From Notospermus geniculatus (taxonomy: Eukaryota > Nemertea > Pilidiophora > Heteronemertea > Lineidae), in the NCBI GenBank assembly GCA_002633025.1, contig NMRB01000080.1, forward strand, positions 210,823 through 274,822: 64,000 nucleotides of DNA, in the 5' to 3' direction. The notes beneath the pieces were generated by a model. It had not been told where the DNA came from. It saw only the letters and a list, made by a program, of their open reading frames with translations, and ran no database searches. The first letter of the stretch is position 1, and every line of letters begins with the position of its first letter. The position numbers and the translations under genes are program-made. Of the stretch, positions 49,798-60,197 are shown in pieces.

Positions 49798-51092
49798 CAG
49801 GGATGCAAATCCTCCGGATTTATCCGGAATTCCGGATTTTTCGCGGCATGAAAAACCATTCCGGAATTCGTCTGCTACAACTGTGCGATGCATGCGCCAC
49901 CTATCCAAAAACTCCGGAATTTCTGTTACAATACATCTATGCATCATAAACCTCTGCTACCTTAGGATCGTCGCCATATTGGCCGCATCACTTTCTCTTA
50001 CACTTAGTTACACATCAATGTATTGGAAGCCTGTTCACCCAAATAGAAATTCATCCGCCGCATCGTAGCAGAGGTTTTTACTTCGCGCATGCGCACTTTC
50101 TACATTACAAATGGCGGCTCTCATCTTGTCTGTTGCAATGTTGTGCTTGACATTAAGGCTTAAGGAATTAAACCCGAGGCGGAGGGTCTTGGTTGCGACA
50201 CCAAACCCGCGAGGGTGGAGCTAAAATGTAGTCCAAACCCGAGGCGCTTCGCCGAGGGTTTGGACGGAATTTTTGCTCCACCCGAGCGGGTTTGGTGTCG
50301 CAACCAAGACCGGAAGCCGAGGGTTTAATTTCTATTCTAAAATACCTCAAACTAAACATAGTATACATAGGTTCAGTGCAGTTTGATTGCAATTAATAGG
50401 CCTAAGATGTCAGGGAGGACGCTCCGTCGATGACGCGACATCAGTGAATCACGCAATGTGTGTACAAACCTGTACATCGTGCCTACATCGTGTACATCTG
50501 TGTGCAGCGCTAGCAGCAAGCTGCAGGAGTCGAAATGAGGTCGCAGGGCGCTTTCTTCAACGGATTATCCGCAGGAAATGTACCTAATGGTACAAACCCT
50601 CGTTGGGATAGGTCACTGAGTATCCACCTGGCCGACATTTGCTGCACTACCTCGCTGAATGCTCGAAGCGAGAAATGTTGGACGCACGCCATTACACTGA
50701 GCGGGTCTTGGTTGTGTCACCCAGACCCGCTGCATTCAGAATGAGGCTAATGCATTATCCATTTGAAACATACGCACGAGATACCAAGGTATTTTAGAAT
50801 GTATTGCCATGATTCCCGTCATGATTCTGATTTATATTGGTCTTCATCTGTCATGCAGAACATTTTAGGTCGTAAAGCAAACATCAAGGAGGTAGATCGT
50901 GGAGTTAAAAATAAATTTAAGTGGAAGTGGCTTGAGGAAACTGACGAAAACGGTGAATATGTATTGGATTAGGCCTATGTGCGGAAGATAAATGAACCAG
51001 GTCGCCTAAAATGTCTAAAATAATGTGTACTGCCCTTCCTTGGGGTTGTAAAAAAGTTCTGTATTTTTGGAAAAATCTGAGTTGCATCCCTG
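49798..51092. mobile_element. hAT-like insertion, 1295 bp, absent from copy B
   Basis: The ends cagggatgcaaatcc and gttgcatccctg are inverted. The six bases tcaaag flank it on both sides, and copy B has the uninterrupted site ttttcaaagagggg (56552-56565). A fragment near 50868-51060 (NKFKWKWLEETDENGEY, then after a stop AYVRKINEPGRLKCLK) resembles the start of invertebrate hAT/BED-type proteins. A nested palindrome at 50167-50330 has arms around ttggttgcgacaccaaaccc. Confidence 0.8.
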
Positions 51093-51260
51093 TCAAAGAG
51101 GGGCAACTGGTCGTCCATCAGATGGTGATGGTTTGTCATTTTGCCAATCCTTGCTTCATTGCAGGTGGGCTTGTGTATGCATTATCTGAGAGTAACTCCT
51201 CTCTCTTCAACCCAGTTCTCCCCAAAACGTTCTAATTTGGTGTCTTGTGTTTTCTTGTAG

Positions 51261-51584
51261 TTTCACGGAAGGATTGGTCGGCATGTTGAAGATTCGAACC
51301 TTTTGCCAGGCATCCCTCGGGTCGAAATGATCAAATGTGAGATATGTCAGCAGGTCTCGTCAAGTCGCGTTTCCCACAAACGACACATGATCAGCCACAC
51401 TGGGGAGTTTGTCTGCTCAGAGTGTGGGAAACACTTTTTAACAAAACAGAATCTTAGCGTTCACATGCGAATTCATCAGGCAGATAAACCATTCAAGTGT
51501 GTCCTGTGCGGCAAGCAGTTCACTCAGAAAATTCATTTGAATGGTCATATGGTGAAGCATGTCAGTGGTAATGATAAACGATGA
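51261..51584 (+). CDS. Terminal exon 2-9, three C2H2 fingers
   Basis: The acceptor gtgttttcttgtag ends at 51260; phase 0, 107 residues beginning FHGRIGRHVED. The helices are SRVSHKR, TKQNLSV and QKIHLNG. Finger 1 lacks the aromatic residue and passes directly to finger 2 by HTGEFVC. It is the first member of a class using TAG acceptors and short first linkers (exons 2-9, 2-10 and 2-14 to 2-18). Confidence 0.87.
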   Translation, partial: FHGRIGRHVEDSNLLPGIPRVEMIKCEICQQVSSSRVSHKRHMISHTGEFVCSECGKHFLTKQNLSVHMRIHQADKPFKCVLCGKQFTQKIHLNGHMVKHVSGNDKR

Positions 51585-52398
51585 AATGAGGGATCTACGC
51601 TTGCTTTTTGATGTGGTAATCCCTGCTTGTTGTTCCCATGCAGTTTCAAGAAATTACAGGCCAGTTGGTGGTTAACCCAATAGAGCCCATGCCGCCACAA
51701 ACCACCCTGCTGTGAGCAGCCTAGAAGACCACGCCCACTTTGACAAAAAAACATCACATCTAATGAAGATATCAAAATCATCAGTTACTTCCGGGAGCAC
51801 CACAAACCGCCATGTCGCCAGATGCCAATACCACCATAAACCGCCTTGACTCATCTTTCTATTCAACACAATGGGATTTTGTGGCAGTTCAGGGCAGTGT
51901 GAGCTACAGATGGAAAATGCAAAAGAATAGGCGACACTATTGGGTTACTGTAAAGCAAGAAAATTTCGCGTGCAGGAAATTTTCGCGAATTTCGCGAGAG
52001 TGTATGAGTCGCGAAAATTTCCTGTCGCGAATATAAATACAGGCAAGTGATAAATATGGTCCGTGAAAGAAAACTGAAAAAAAAATGGCAGAGACTCGCG
52101 AAAATATCCTGCAGCGAATATGTCTATAAAGCTTGATTCGCGAAAATTTCCAGCCGCGAAATTATCTTGCTTTACCATGTTTACAGTAAACCTGGCACAG
52201 CCTGCTTGGCCTTCAGAAGGAGCGATCATTCAGGGCGAGGAAGTTGGAAGATCAATTCCAAGGACGAAATTGTGAAACCATCCTTAAATGATTTTATGAA
52301 TTTAATAGATTTTATTTCTAAGAAATGTCGTAGCTCCAAACTGTAGGAATCCAGCCATTTGATACTTTCTAATCTGCTCTTCTGTTATTTTCTTGTAG
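51585..52398. other. Spacer with MITE 51945-52190
   Basis: The foldback element at 51945-52190 has ends ttactgtaaagcaagaaaat and atcttgctttac...acagtaaa, and repeated cgcgaaaattt inside. In copy B (57426-57660) the right end is shorter and matches the left end exactly. The remainder shows no exon. Confidence 0.75.
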
Positions 52399-52704
52399 TT
52401 CCGAGGAATGACAAATCGGCAGATTGAAGGTGCAAGCTTCCTTTTTGACCTCCCACGCACTGAGCTGATACAATGTGAATTATGCCCATATGTGTCAACA
52501 AGTCGCTCTGCACATGACCGTCACATGGTCAGCCACACTGGGGAGTTCGTCTGCTCGGTCTGTGAGAGACACTTCTCTTCAAACGGCAATCTGAAGATTC
52601 ATATGCGACTGCATCAGAAGGAAAGACCGTTCAAATGTGAAGTCTGTGGGAAGGAATTTAATCAGAATATTCAGTTGAAGAAGCATTTGATTAAACATCA
52701 TTGA
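52399..52704 (+). CDS. Terminal exon 2-10, three C2H2 fingers
   Basis: The acceptor ttattttcttgtag ends at 52398; phase 0, 101 residues beginning FRGMTNRQIEG. The helices are SRSAHDR, SNGNLKI and QNIQLKK. Start motif and spacing match exons 2-15 to 2-18. No copy of this exon remains visible after copy B, which ends in the gap. Confidence 0.87.
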   Translation, partial: FRGMTNRQIEGASFLFDLPRTELIQCELCPYVSTSRSAHDRHMVSHTGEFVCSVCERHFSSNGNLKIHMRLHQKERPFKCEVCGKEFNQNIQLKKHLIKHH

Positions 52705-52771
52705 AAATAGGCCCTTTGCACATGTTGATGGTGATGGCAGGCGAATTCTGACATGTCTGACCTTCTTCTTT

Positions 52772-52861
52772 AGCTCACTGGGGTGAGCTATTACGATGGT
52801 GCAGCGTCCGTCGTCCGTCGTCGTCGTCCGTCGTCGTTGTCCGTTAGCAGGGCACGTTTCA
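52772..52861. repeat. Dispersed repeat with cgtc microsatellite
   Basis: Contains gctcactggggtgagcta, a run of cgtccgtcgtc, and ttagcagggcacgtttc. It is a second copy of the element at 12996 and lies exactly at the left junction of duplication copy B. Confidence 0.65.
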
Positions 52862-52862
52862 G

Positions 52863-52935
52863 AAAACACACTTGGCATCTCAGCATGGTCAAATATACGA
52901 TGTGGATCTTTCAACTGCCCAAAATGTCTGATGAC
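52863..52935 (+). pseudogene. 3' fragment of exon 2-5
   Basis: It encodes only the last finger residues and tail ([19 protein letters not shown]) of exon 2-5, without acceptor or cysteines. It marks the breakpoint of the segmental duplication. Confidence 0.85.
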
Positions 52936-53665
52936 CTTCGCAACTGAAGGTACATGTACTTTCCTACAGCATTCAAAGTGGCATGAACACAGGATAAGAA
53001 TGTCTCAAAAGATGCTTTAGCTCGGATGTTCTCTGATCAAAAAACTTCAAAATGGGACGACACTGAACTGACTCATCCTCTGTTGTGACTCGATTTTTGT
53101 GTTGATTCAGAATAGTATTCCTGATTTGCATTTCCATGTCTATATACACATTTATTTATTTTGCTGAGCTGCTGGCAGAAGCTGCCTAGTGTGCTTTAAC
53201 TCAGAGTCCATCCAAAAGACAGCATCTTCTGTCAGAGTTTTCTCACATCCTGTGGTATTGATTGGATTTGAAGAAAGATTGTTCCCATCGGCCATCTAAA
53301 GAATGTTTCTTCAAATTGTTTCCAATTCATGTCCAAGTCTTTTAGAAAACCTCAACCGAGAAGATACTGTCTGCTGAAACCTGGGGGCAGATGAGTTATT
53401 TCTATCTCTCCAGAAGGTTTTGTTTGTCTTTAGGTCATGGTGGAACTTGTTCAGTACCGGTATTCAAAAGTTAACTCATTGCTTTGCATTTTGTCATGAA
53501 ATTTTTATGAGCTTTTGAACAAAATGAAATGTCTTCTTGCTACAGCAAGTGTTTGATTGTACTCAAAAATATTCCTGGAAAAAAAGGACTTCATCTGGTG
53601 CAGATCATTCAAGCATTGAATCTTTCTTTGCAGTCTAGTCAGGGTTGAGTCCAAGGTTCATGGGA

Positions 53666-53874
53666 ATAGACAAATCCCAAATTCCCAGATCTGCGCACTT
53701 CCATCGAAATCGTAAACACAACCTCGTCCTGAAACCAGCTGACATGACGCAATCCACGATTCAGCAATGGTGGACTCTGCGTCATGTCATTCAGCTTCAG
53801 ACCGAGGTTCTGTTTACGATTTCGGCGGAAGTGCGCAGGTCTTTCTCGTTTACGTCAATTTGGGATTTGTCTAT
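53666..53874. mobile_element. MITE present only in copy B, about 209 bp
   Basis: The ends atagacaaatcccaaattcc and aatttgggatttgtctat are inverted; inner atctgcgcacttcc and ggaagtgcgcaggt also pair. Copy A has an uninterrupted catgggattgacttctg at this point, so it inserted after the copies diverged. Confidence 0.82.
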
Positions 53875-53973
53875 GGCTTCTGTTCTTGATTCTCTTTCAA
53901 GTGCTCAGCCCGGCTGAACTTCTGAAGTTGATGGAAACAGAACATTCATTCCTCCTAATTTCTTCTTTTACAG

Positions 53974-54291
53974 TATCAACTCATCTCCAGCATCCCTGTT
54001 GTGGATTTTGGTCCAGCTTCCCGCCTTAGGTGCCATTTCTGTGGTCATATCTCAACGACAACAGGAAGTCTGAAAGTTCACATGAGGCGTCACACGGGAG
54101 AGCGGCCCTTCATATGCCCAGATTGTGGGCAGTCTTTCGCTCACAAGAGTGCAATGAAGACACACTATCGTATCCACACTGGGGAAAGGCCCTACTGCTG
54201 TCAAATTTGTCAGCGGACTTTTGTTACTCTTGGTCATATGCGGGCACATCAAGTTTCCAAACACAAAGAACAACTTCAGCAGGCAGTTTAG
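53974..54291 (+). CDS. Terminal exon 2-11, three C2H2 fingers (copy of 2-6)
   Basis: The acceptor cttcttttacag ends at 53973; phase 0, 105 residues. Helices TTGSLKV, HKSAMKT and TLGHMRA are identical to exon 2-6, and the lead has Q for P at residue 2. Nucleotide changes in the fingers are synonymous (for example ttcgtt against tttgtt). Confidence 0.87.
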   Translation, partial: YQLISSIPVVDFGPASRLRCHFCGHISTTTGSLKVHMRRHTGERPFICPDCGQSFAHKSAMKTHYRIHTGERPYCCQICQRTFVTLGHMRAHQVSKHKEQLQQAV

Positions 54292-54428
54292 GCATCGCGT
54301 CATTTCGAAAGTTGCGTCTTCATTCCCCAAGTCTGTTCCTTTGTGACGTGTCGTGTCTGTGCAGTCCAGTTCAATTTCCATTCACCTCTAGCGAAATTAA
54401 AATAGGGTCTCAATTCTTGTATTTGCAG

Positions 54429-54722
54429 GGTAAAACGAAATCTTGCCACGGACCGAATGTTTGTGGATATTGTCGGAGGGTTCTTTCATCCGCTCAGGCC
54501 CTTATTGTCCACACCAGGTTGCACACCGGTGAACGTCCTTATAAGTGTTCGGTTTGTGGTCAGACATTCGTCCAAAATGTGTCGCTTCTGTCACATTTAA
54601 GAAAGCACCCTGATGTGGTTGATTCTCCATATGCTTGTTCTGATTGTGATGCTAAGTTTTCGCAATTTAGGGAACTGCGACGTCATAAATTATTGAAGCA
54701 TCAGAAATGCCCATTAGTTTGA
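54429..54722 (+). CDS. Terminal exon 2-12, three C2H2 fingers (copy of 2-7)
   Basis: The acceptor tcttgtatttgcag ends at 54428; phase 0, 97 residues with protein sequence identical to exon 2-7. The spacer to exon 2-11 is 137 bases here and 222 in copy A. Because of that deletion the frame is open from 54030, but this reading is the off-frame of exon 2-11 and not a fused gene. Confidence 0.87.
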   Translation, partial: GKTKSCHGPNVCGYCRRVLSSAQALIVHTRLHTGERPYKCSVCGQTFVQNVSLLSHLRKHPDVVDSPYACSDCDAKFSQFRELRRHKLLKHQKCPLV

Positions 54723-55657
54723 AGATGTGTAAATCTGAGATCACCGTGTTTGTGTTCAGGATTGAAGATGTGTAAATCTGAGATTACCGTGGTTGTGTTC
54801 TGGATTTGAAGATGTGTAAATCTGAGATCACCATGATTATGTTCTGGATTGAATATTTGTTAAATTGAGATTTTAGATGAAGATGTGAAAGTGCTCTCGG
54901 CTTGAACATGTTGAAACATGGAATCATATGAAAAAAGACTAGTAAATGCTTTTACTTGAATTTTGCAACACAAATGCACTAGGTTAAGCTGCATGTACAA
55001 TTCGGACGTAAAAGCATTTGCTAGTCTTTATTCATATGACCTATGATCACGATAATCTCAAACACATCTTTATCTGAACACAATCTTTGGTGATCTTGGA
55101 GATTTGGTGGCTTAATCATTTATCTGACATCACTGTGATCGTGTTTCAGATGAAGATGTCGAAATCTGATATCATTTTTCAGATCAGATGAAGATCATAA
55201 ATTTTGTAATGTTTAAATGTATTTCCTAGCATGTAAATATTTATGTCAGTCTAGATGGCAGATGGAATGGTCAATATTAAACAGTTAAAAGATTGAAGTA
55301 TGATTTAACCACGTTAGTTGGGGTTATTCATTTTATCGTGTCCTCTGCTATGTCTTTGCATTACCTTTACCATGCTGTAGCATGCATATTTAATATGATT
55401 TCGAGAAGAAAGGACTTGTTACAAAACTGGACATGGGGGAAAATGGCAACTGGGTGAAGGGGCAGAAAGAGAAGTGCAGAAATCCAACCTGCATGCATTT
55501 ACACAAAAACTGTATTACTTGACAGCAAAATTTTCAAGACAGATTCTAGTAGCATAAGCTACCTCTACTTTACCATGAGAGTGCTTTCATCGATGACACT
55601 AAAGATGCCAGTGGTGGTGGCTGCAGCTCAACAGAATTCCTCCTTTTTATCTTGCAG
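54720..55657. other. Spacer of copy B: tandem repeat and hairpin
   Basis: About three tandem units of gaagatgtgtaaatctgaga (54720-54860) and the foldback at 54924-55039. No exon is seen. Confidence 0.6.
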
Positions 55658-55999
55658 TTGCTGGCAGACAAAAAGCGACTGGTCAGCTCTTGTGTACAAC
55701 ATGACGGAACATTCAAGTGCTGTGTGTGCGGAGTTATTCTTGCACATCGAAACAGTTTGTTGCAACATATACGACGTCATACCGGTGAACGCCCTTTTGC
55801 GTGTCCGTTTTGTCCAAAACGTTTTAGGCAGATAACCAACGTGAATCGCCATAGGGTGTCTTTCCACAGTTTTACTTGTCAATGCTGCGGGAAATTTTTC
55901 ACACAGAGAGAAGACTGGTTACGTCATGAACTTCTTAGATGTCGAAACCAAAGTCATGATGGTGTTCATGGTCTTGCCAACAGCTCTGTCTCCTCCTAA
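55658..55999 (+). CDS. Terminal exon 2-13, three fingers, last C2HC (copy of 2-8)
   Basis: The acceptor tttttatcttgcag ends at 55657; phase 0, 113 residues. Helices HRNSLLQ, QITNVNR and QREDWLR are unchanged from exon 2-8. Differences are outside the helices (V for A at residue 10, G for A after the second cysteine, R for G and K before and after the final cysteine, G for D). Confidence 0.86.
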   Translation: MLADKKRLVSSCVQHDGTFKCCVCGVILAHRNSLLQHIRRHTGERPFACPFCPKRFRQITNVNRHRVSFHSFTCQCCGKFFTQREDWLRHELLRCRNQSHDGVHGLANSSVSS

Positions 56000-56737
56000 C
56001 GCAGCCCCTGGTCTTGGAAGTTGTTTATCCATTGCTAAAATCTGGTGCAAATTTTCTCAACTTGCATTTGACAATGTTTGACAAAATTGCCGTATCACCA
56101 CTATGTGTGTCCATGTAATAACACTTTGACCGCCAAAAATGGAAATTTCCGTCTTTTGGTGTTTTCTGCATAGCACTGTTGATGGCAGCGCCATGAACAA
56201 CTGTAGACAATTTCGGGAGGTTTTGTTCAAATGGTTTTGGAGTAACATCACTTTGAAATGTCTGTTTTTACTAGAGAATGCATTACACAAAATGGCCGCT
56301 AGTGCATTTTCTAGTGCTTTTTTGTGATATTCATGGAAAAGCGAGAAAAATGGCCCTATTTACAGATTTTTTTTCACATAAAGTTGCATACTGGTAGTAT
56401 CGAAATGAAGCTGACATTGACTTCCTTCTTGGTATATTTTAGTTGGAGTTAAATCCCCTTCCAGTAATTGAGATGCCTTGTATTAAAGTCAGGTAAATGT
56501 TGAACACGTCTGGTGGTGAAAGTGGGTTGCCTCTGTGATCTGTTGGTTGGTGTTTTCAAAGAGGGGCAACTGGTCGTCCATCAGATGGTGATGGTTTGTC
56601 ATTTTGCCAATCCTTGCTTCATAGGCTTTCATAGGCTATCCTTAGGCTTGTGTATGCATTATCTGAGAGTAACTCCTCTCTCTTCAACCCAGTTCTCCCC
56701 AAAACGTTCTAATTTGGTGTCTTGTGTTTTCTTGTAG
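56000..56737. other. Spacer of copy B, nothing recognised
   Basis: Contains the empty hAT site at 56556-56561; otherwise noncoding. Confidence 0.5.
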
Positions 56738-57061
56738 TTTCACGGAAGGATTGGTCGGCATGTTGAAGATTCGAACCTTTTGCCAGGCATCCCTCGGGTC
56801 AAAATCATCAAATGTGAGATATGTCAGCAGGTCTCGTCAAGTCGCATTTCCCACAAACGACACATGATCAGCCACACTGGGGAGTTCGTCTGCTCAGAGT
56901 GTGGGAAACACTTTTTAACAAAACAGAATCTTAGTGTTCACATGCGAATTCATCAGGAAGATAAACCATTCAAGTGTGTCCTGTGCGGCAAGCAGTTCAC
57001 CCAGAAAGTTCATTTGAATGGTCATATGGTGAAGCATGTCAGTGGTAATGCTAAACAATGA
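56738..57061 (+). CDS. Terminal exon 2-14, three C2H2 fingers (copy of 2-9)
   Basis: The acceptor gtgttttcttgtag ends at 56737; phase 0, 107 residues. The helices are SRISHKR, TKQNLSV and QKVHLNG; against exon 2-9 there are V to I and I to V changes at helix position 2, plus QED for QAD in the linker. This is the only duplicated pair with changes inside helices. Confidence 0.87.
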   Translation, partial: FHGRIGRHVEDSNLLPGIPRVKIIKCEICQQVSSSRISHKRHMISHTGEFVCSECGKHFLTKQNLSVHMRIHQEDKPFKCVLCGKQFTQKVHLNGHMVKHVSGNAKQ

Positions 57062-57756
57062 AATGAGGGATCTACGCTTGCTTTTTGATGTGGTAATCCC
57101 TGCTTGTTGTTCCCATGCAGTTTCAAGAAATTACAGGCCAGTTGGTGGTTAACCCAGTAGAGTCCATGCCGCCACAAACCACCCTGCTGTGAGCAGCCTA
57201 GAAGACCACGCCCACTTTGACAAAAAAACATCACATCTAATGAAGATATCAAAATCATCAGCTACTTCGGGAGCGCCACAAACCGCCATGTCGCCAGATG
57301 CCAATACCACCATAAACCGCCTTGACTCATCTTTCTATTCAACACAATGTAGTGGGATTTTGTGGCAGTTCAGGGCAGTGTGAGCTACAGATGGAAAATG
57401 CAAAAGAATAGGCGACACTATTGGGTTACTGTAAAGCAAGAAAATTTCGCGTGCAGGAAATTTTCGCGAATTTCACGAGAGTGTATGAGTCGCGAAAATT
57501 TCCTGTCGCGAATATAAATACAGGCAAGTGATAAATATGGTCCGTGAAAGAAAACTGAAAAAAATGGCAGAGACTCGCGAAAATATCCTGCAGTGAATAT
57601 GTCTATAAATCTTGATTCGCGAAAATTTCCAGCCGCGAAATTATCTTGCTTTACAGTAAACCTGGCACAGCCTGCTTGGCCTTCAGAAGGAGCGATCATT
57701 CAGGGCGAGGAAGTTGGAAGATCAATTCCAAGGACGAAATTGTGAAACCATCCTTA
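57062..57756. other. End of copy B, with MITE 57426-57660
   Basis: The foldback element has perfect end matches (tttactgtaaagcaag class). No exon is seen. The sequence runs into the gap at 57757. Confidence 0.6.
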
Positions 57757-57985
57757 NNNNNNNNNNNNNNNNNNNNNNNNNNNNNNNNNNNNNNNNNNNN
57801 NNNNNNNNNNNNNNNNNNNNNNNNNNNNNNNNNNNNNNNNNNNNNNNNNNNNNNNNNNNNNNNNNNNNNNNNNNNNNNNNNNNNNNNNNNNNNNNNNNNN
57901 NNNNNNNNNNNNNNNNNNNNNNNNNNNNNNNNNNNNNNNNNNNNNNNNNNNNNNNNNNNNNNNNNNNNNNNNNNNNNNNNNNNNN
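57757..57985. other. Assembly gap, 229 Ns
   Basis: Unknown sequence. Copy A beyond the matching point leads to exon 2-10, so an equivalent exon could be lost here. Confidence 0.95.
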
Positions 57986-58470
57986 ACCCAAAGCGCTCCA
58001 ATGTGCTATGTGGCCCCCTGCAGATGACCTTTATGTCCATGTGAAGTTTCGGCCCGATCGGACATCCAATATGGCCGCCAGGTGGCGTAAGCCGGAAATC
58101 ATCAAAGTGCTGTAACTCGGGAATGCCTTAACCCAAAGCGTTCCAATGTGCTATGTGGCCCCCTGCAGGTGACCTTTATGTCCATGTGAAGTTTCGGCCC
58201 GATCGGACATCCAATATGGCCGCCAGGTGGCGTAACTCGAAAATCATCAAAGTGCTGTAACTCAGGAACGACTTGACCCAAAGCGCTCCAATGTGGTATG
58301 TGGTCCCCTGCAGATGACCTTTGTGTGCATGTGAAGTTGCAGGCCGATTGGACATCTAATATGGCCGCCAGGTGGCATAACTCAAAAATCATCAGTCTTT
58401 TCTGGGAATGACTTGACCCAGATTGCTCATAACTGATATGTACCTCCCTCTGTCATTAGACTATTATGTC
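57986..58470. repeat. Tandem repeat, 145 bp unit, three and a part copies
   Basis: Units start acccaaagcgctccaatgtg at 57986, 58131 and 58276, with a diverged start at 58416. Each contains gaagtttcggcccgatcgg and aatatggccgccaggtggc. The array probably extends into the gap and may have caused it. Confidence 0.85.
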
Positions 58471-59058
58471 CAACCCAGTGAGCACATGGTCCATGGACCA
58501 TTTCATTATCTCTTGTTATGATGAGGAATGACAATGATAGCAAAGTAGCTTGGAGATGTAAACTTCTTGGCAGAGATCTCAGTCTCTTAGTCCTTATGTT
58601 ATGTCAGGTCGAATGTGTGACGGCACAGAACAGGCAGTGACTGACTGACTTTTCCAGATCACTTTACATCTGAGCCACGACCGCGCGGAACAAATCAGTC
58701 ACCGATGTGGTGTGATGTGACTGCAGATTTACGTCTCAATCTGCGACAATTGGTATCGGCCACCTGTCACAAATCGCTAGCGTTGCCGTTGAACATGTTC
58801 AACTTCTGTGCCAAGACTAATCATGAATCCATTTGCAGTCAACCTGACTTGAGTTATGATGTTACTTATTCCAAGAAGAATATTGGGGAAATCTTTGGAT
58901 TTGTTGGATTGTTTGTATTTGTAAACATCTGTGGTGGTCTCAGATCATCCAGTTGCCTTCTTTTGAAGGATTCTTATTGCAAGTTGGCGACGGTTTCGTC
59001 AGTCATCCTAATATCCTTGAACAAAATCTAATCCCGCTATTTTGTTGTTCTCTTGTAG
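58471..59058. other. Spacer, dispersed word only
   Basis: 58475-58508 holds the gtgagcacatggtccatgg repeat also found at 14257 and 36337. The remainder is noncoding. Confidence 0.5.
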
Positions 59059-59367
59059 AGTCCCGGAATGACAGAACGGCAGCTTGGGGATCTTTTGACG
59101 CAATTTCCACGCACTGAGGTGATAAAGTGTAAATTTTGTAATGTCATCTCGTCAAGTCGCGCTTCTTACGACCGTCACATAATCAGCCACATTGGAGAGT
59201 TCGTCTGTTCGGTCTGTGGGAGACACTTCTCGGCTAACAGCAGTCTCAAGATTCACATGCGACTGCATCAGAAGGAAAGACCGTTTGAATGTGAATTTTG
59301 CAGCAAGAAATTTAACCAGAAGGTTCATTTGAATACCCATAGGATGAAATATCATGTTTGTCAATAG
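59059..59367 (+). CDS. Terminal exon 2-15, three C2H2 fingers
   Basis: The acceptor tgttgttctcttgtag ends at 59058; phase 0, 102 residues beginning SPGMTERQLGD. The helices are SRASYDR, ANSSLKI and QKVHLNT, with an IGEFVC link and QKERPF linker. Finger 3 has H-x4-H. Confidence 0.87.
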   Translation, partial: SPGMTERQLGDLLTQFPRTEVIKCKFCNVISSSRASYDRHIISHIGEFVCSVCGRHFSANSSLKIHMRLHQKERPFECEFCSKKFNQKVHLNTHRMKYHVCQ

Positions 59368-59789
59368 GCGATCAGGTGAATTCTGTTTCTCAGTTGAAAT
59401 ATTTGCCGTCTTTGAGGGATGATGATCATAAATGATAGGTTTGCTAACGCTGGTCACTTGCCTCGACAGTACCAGGATTCAAACCCACGCCTTCACATAA
59501 GGCAACACCGCCAGCATTGATGGAAAGCATGCACACCACACTGTGCTAAATCCCCATCTTCAATAAAAGATGGTTCAATAGCCAGCATTGTGCATGGAAT
59601 CCCTCAATACCCTGGGGAAGCGTGGACCCGTGGAGACACCTTTTATCTGACCAGCTAACAAATTTTTACGTCTAATCACCTTCATGATCAGCCCCAGGCC
59701 TTTCTCACATGGGAGTTTGGACGAACATTTTTTGGAACGTGGAACTTTTTTGATACTTTCTAATCTGCTGTTTTGTTATTCTCTTCTAG
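59368..59789. other. Spacer, possible tRNA-derived SINE fragment
   Basis: On the minus strand, 59470-59530 reads with a ggtttgaatcc B-box-like word and an upstream tggcggtgttg. Weak evidence only. A class-typical upstream block tttctaatctgctgttttgt sits before the next acceptor. Confidence 0.3.
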
Positions 59790-60113
59790 TTTCCAGGAAT
59801 GACAGAGCAGCAGATTGGAAATCTAGGCTTGGACAAGTTGCCGCCAAATGAACTGAAGAAGTGCGATCACTGCGATTTCGTGTCCACAACTCCGTCTGCA
59901 CATAGCCGTCACATGGTCAGCCATATTGGAGCATTCGTCTGCTCGGAGTGCGGGAAACATTTCTCAACAAAACACAACCTGAAAGTTCACATGCGACTGC
60001 ATCAGAAAGAAAGGCCGTTCGAATGTGAATTCTGCAGCAAGAAATTTAACCAAAAAGTTCAATTGAATTATCATATGTTGAAATATCATGTTGCTGAATT
60101 GAAAATCACTTAA
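59790..60113 (+). CDS. Terminal exon 2-16, three C2H2 fingers
   Basis: The acceptor gttattctcttctag ends at 59789; phase 0, 107 residues beginning FPGMTEQQIGNLG. The helices are TPSAHSR, TKHNLKV and QKVQLNY. Its third finger matches that of exon 2-15 outside the helix, suggesting partial conversion or recent duplication. Confidence 0.87.
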   Translation, partial: FPGMTEQQIGNLGLDKLPPNELKKCDHCDFVSTTPSAHSRHMVSHIGAFVCSECGKHFSTKHNLKVHMRLHQKERPFECEFCSKKFNQKVQLNYHMLKYHVAELKIT

Positions 60114-60197
60114 GGTTGAAATTTCATGTCCTTGGTGTCTTTTAACGAATGCTTCTGTTGATACTTTCTAATCTGCTGTTTTGTTATTCTCTTCTAG

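Larger units (their letters stand above)
46177..52290. repeat. Segmental duplication, copy A
   Basis: From within exon 2-5 to about 52290 the sequence is repeated at 52863-57756 in the same order, including four exons (2-6 to 2-9), a tandem repeat, a hairpin and a MITE. Copy A carries a 1.3 kb hAT-like insertion that copy B lacks. Confidence 0.85.
52863..57756. repeat. Segmental duplication, copy B
   Basis: Same-order copy of 46177-52290, ending at the N gap. It differs from copy A by a MITE insertion (53666-53874), a deletion of about 115 bases between exons 2-11 and 2-12, one fewer tandem unit and absence of the hAT-like insertion. Exons are 97-100 percent alike at protein level by eye. 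Confidence 0.85.

Noticed and set aside
54030-54428. Long 230-residue frame joining exons 2-11 and 2-12
   Set aside because: Its first half is the off-frame shadow of exon 2-11 and is open only because of a deletion in the spacer.
57646-58115. Open frames spanning the N gap
   Set aside because: They are produced by translating Ns and have no support.
59460-59560. tRNA gene on the minus strand
   Set aside because: Only A- and B-box-like words are present; no cloverleaf can be drawn. At most a SINE fragment.
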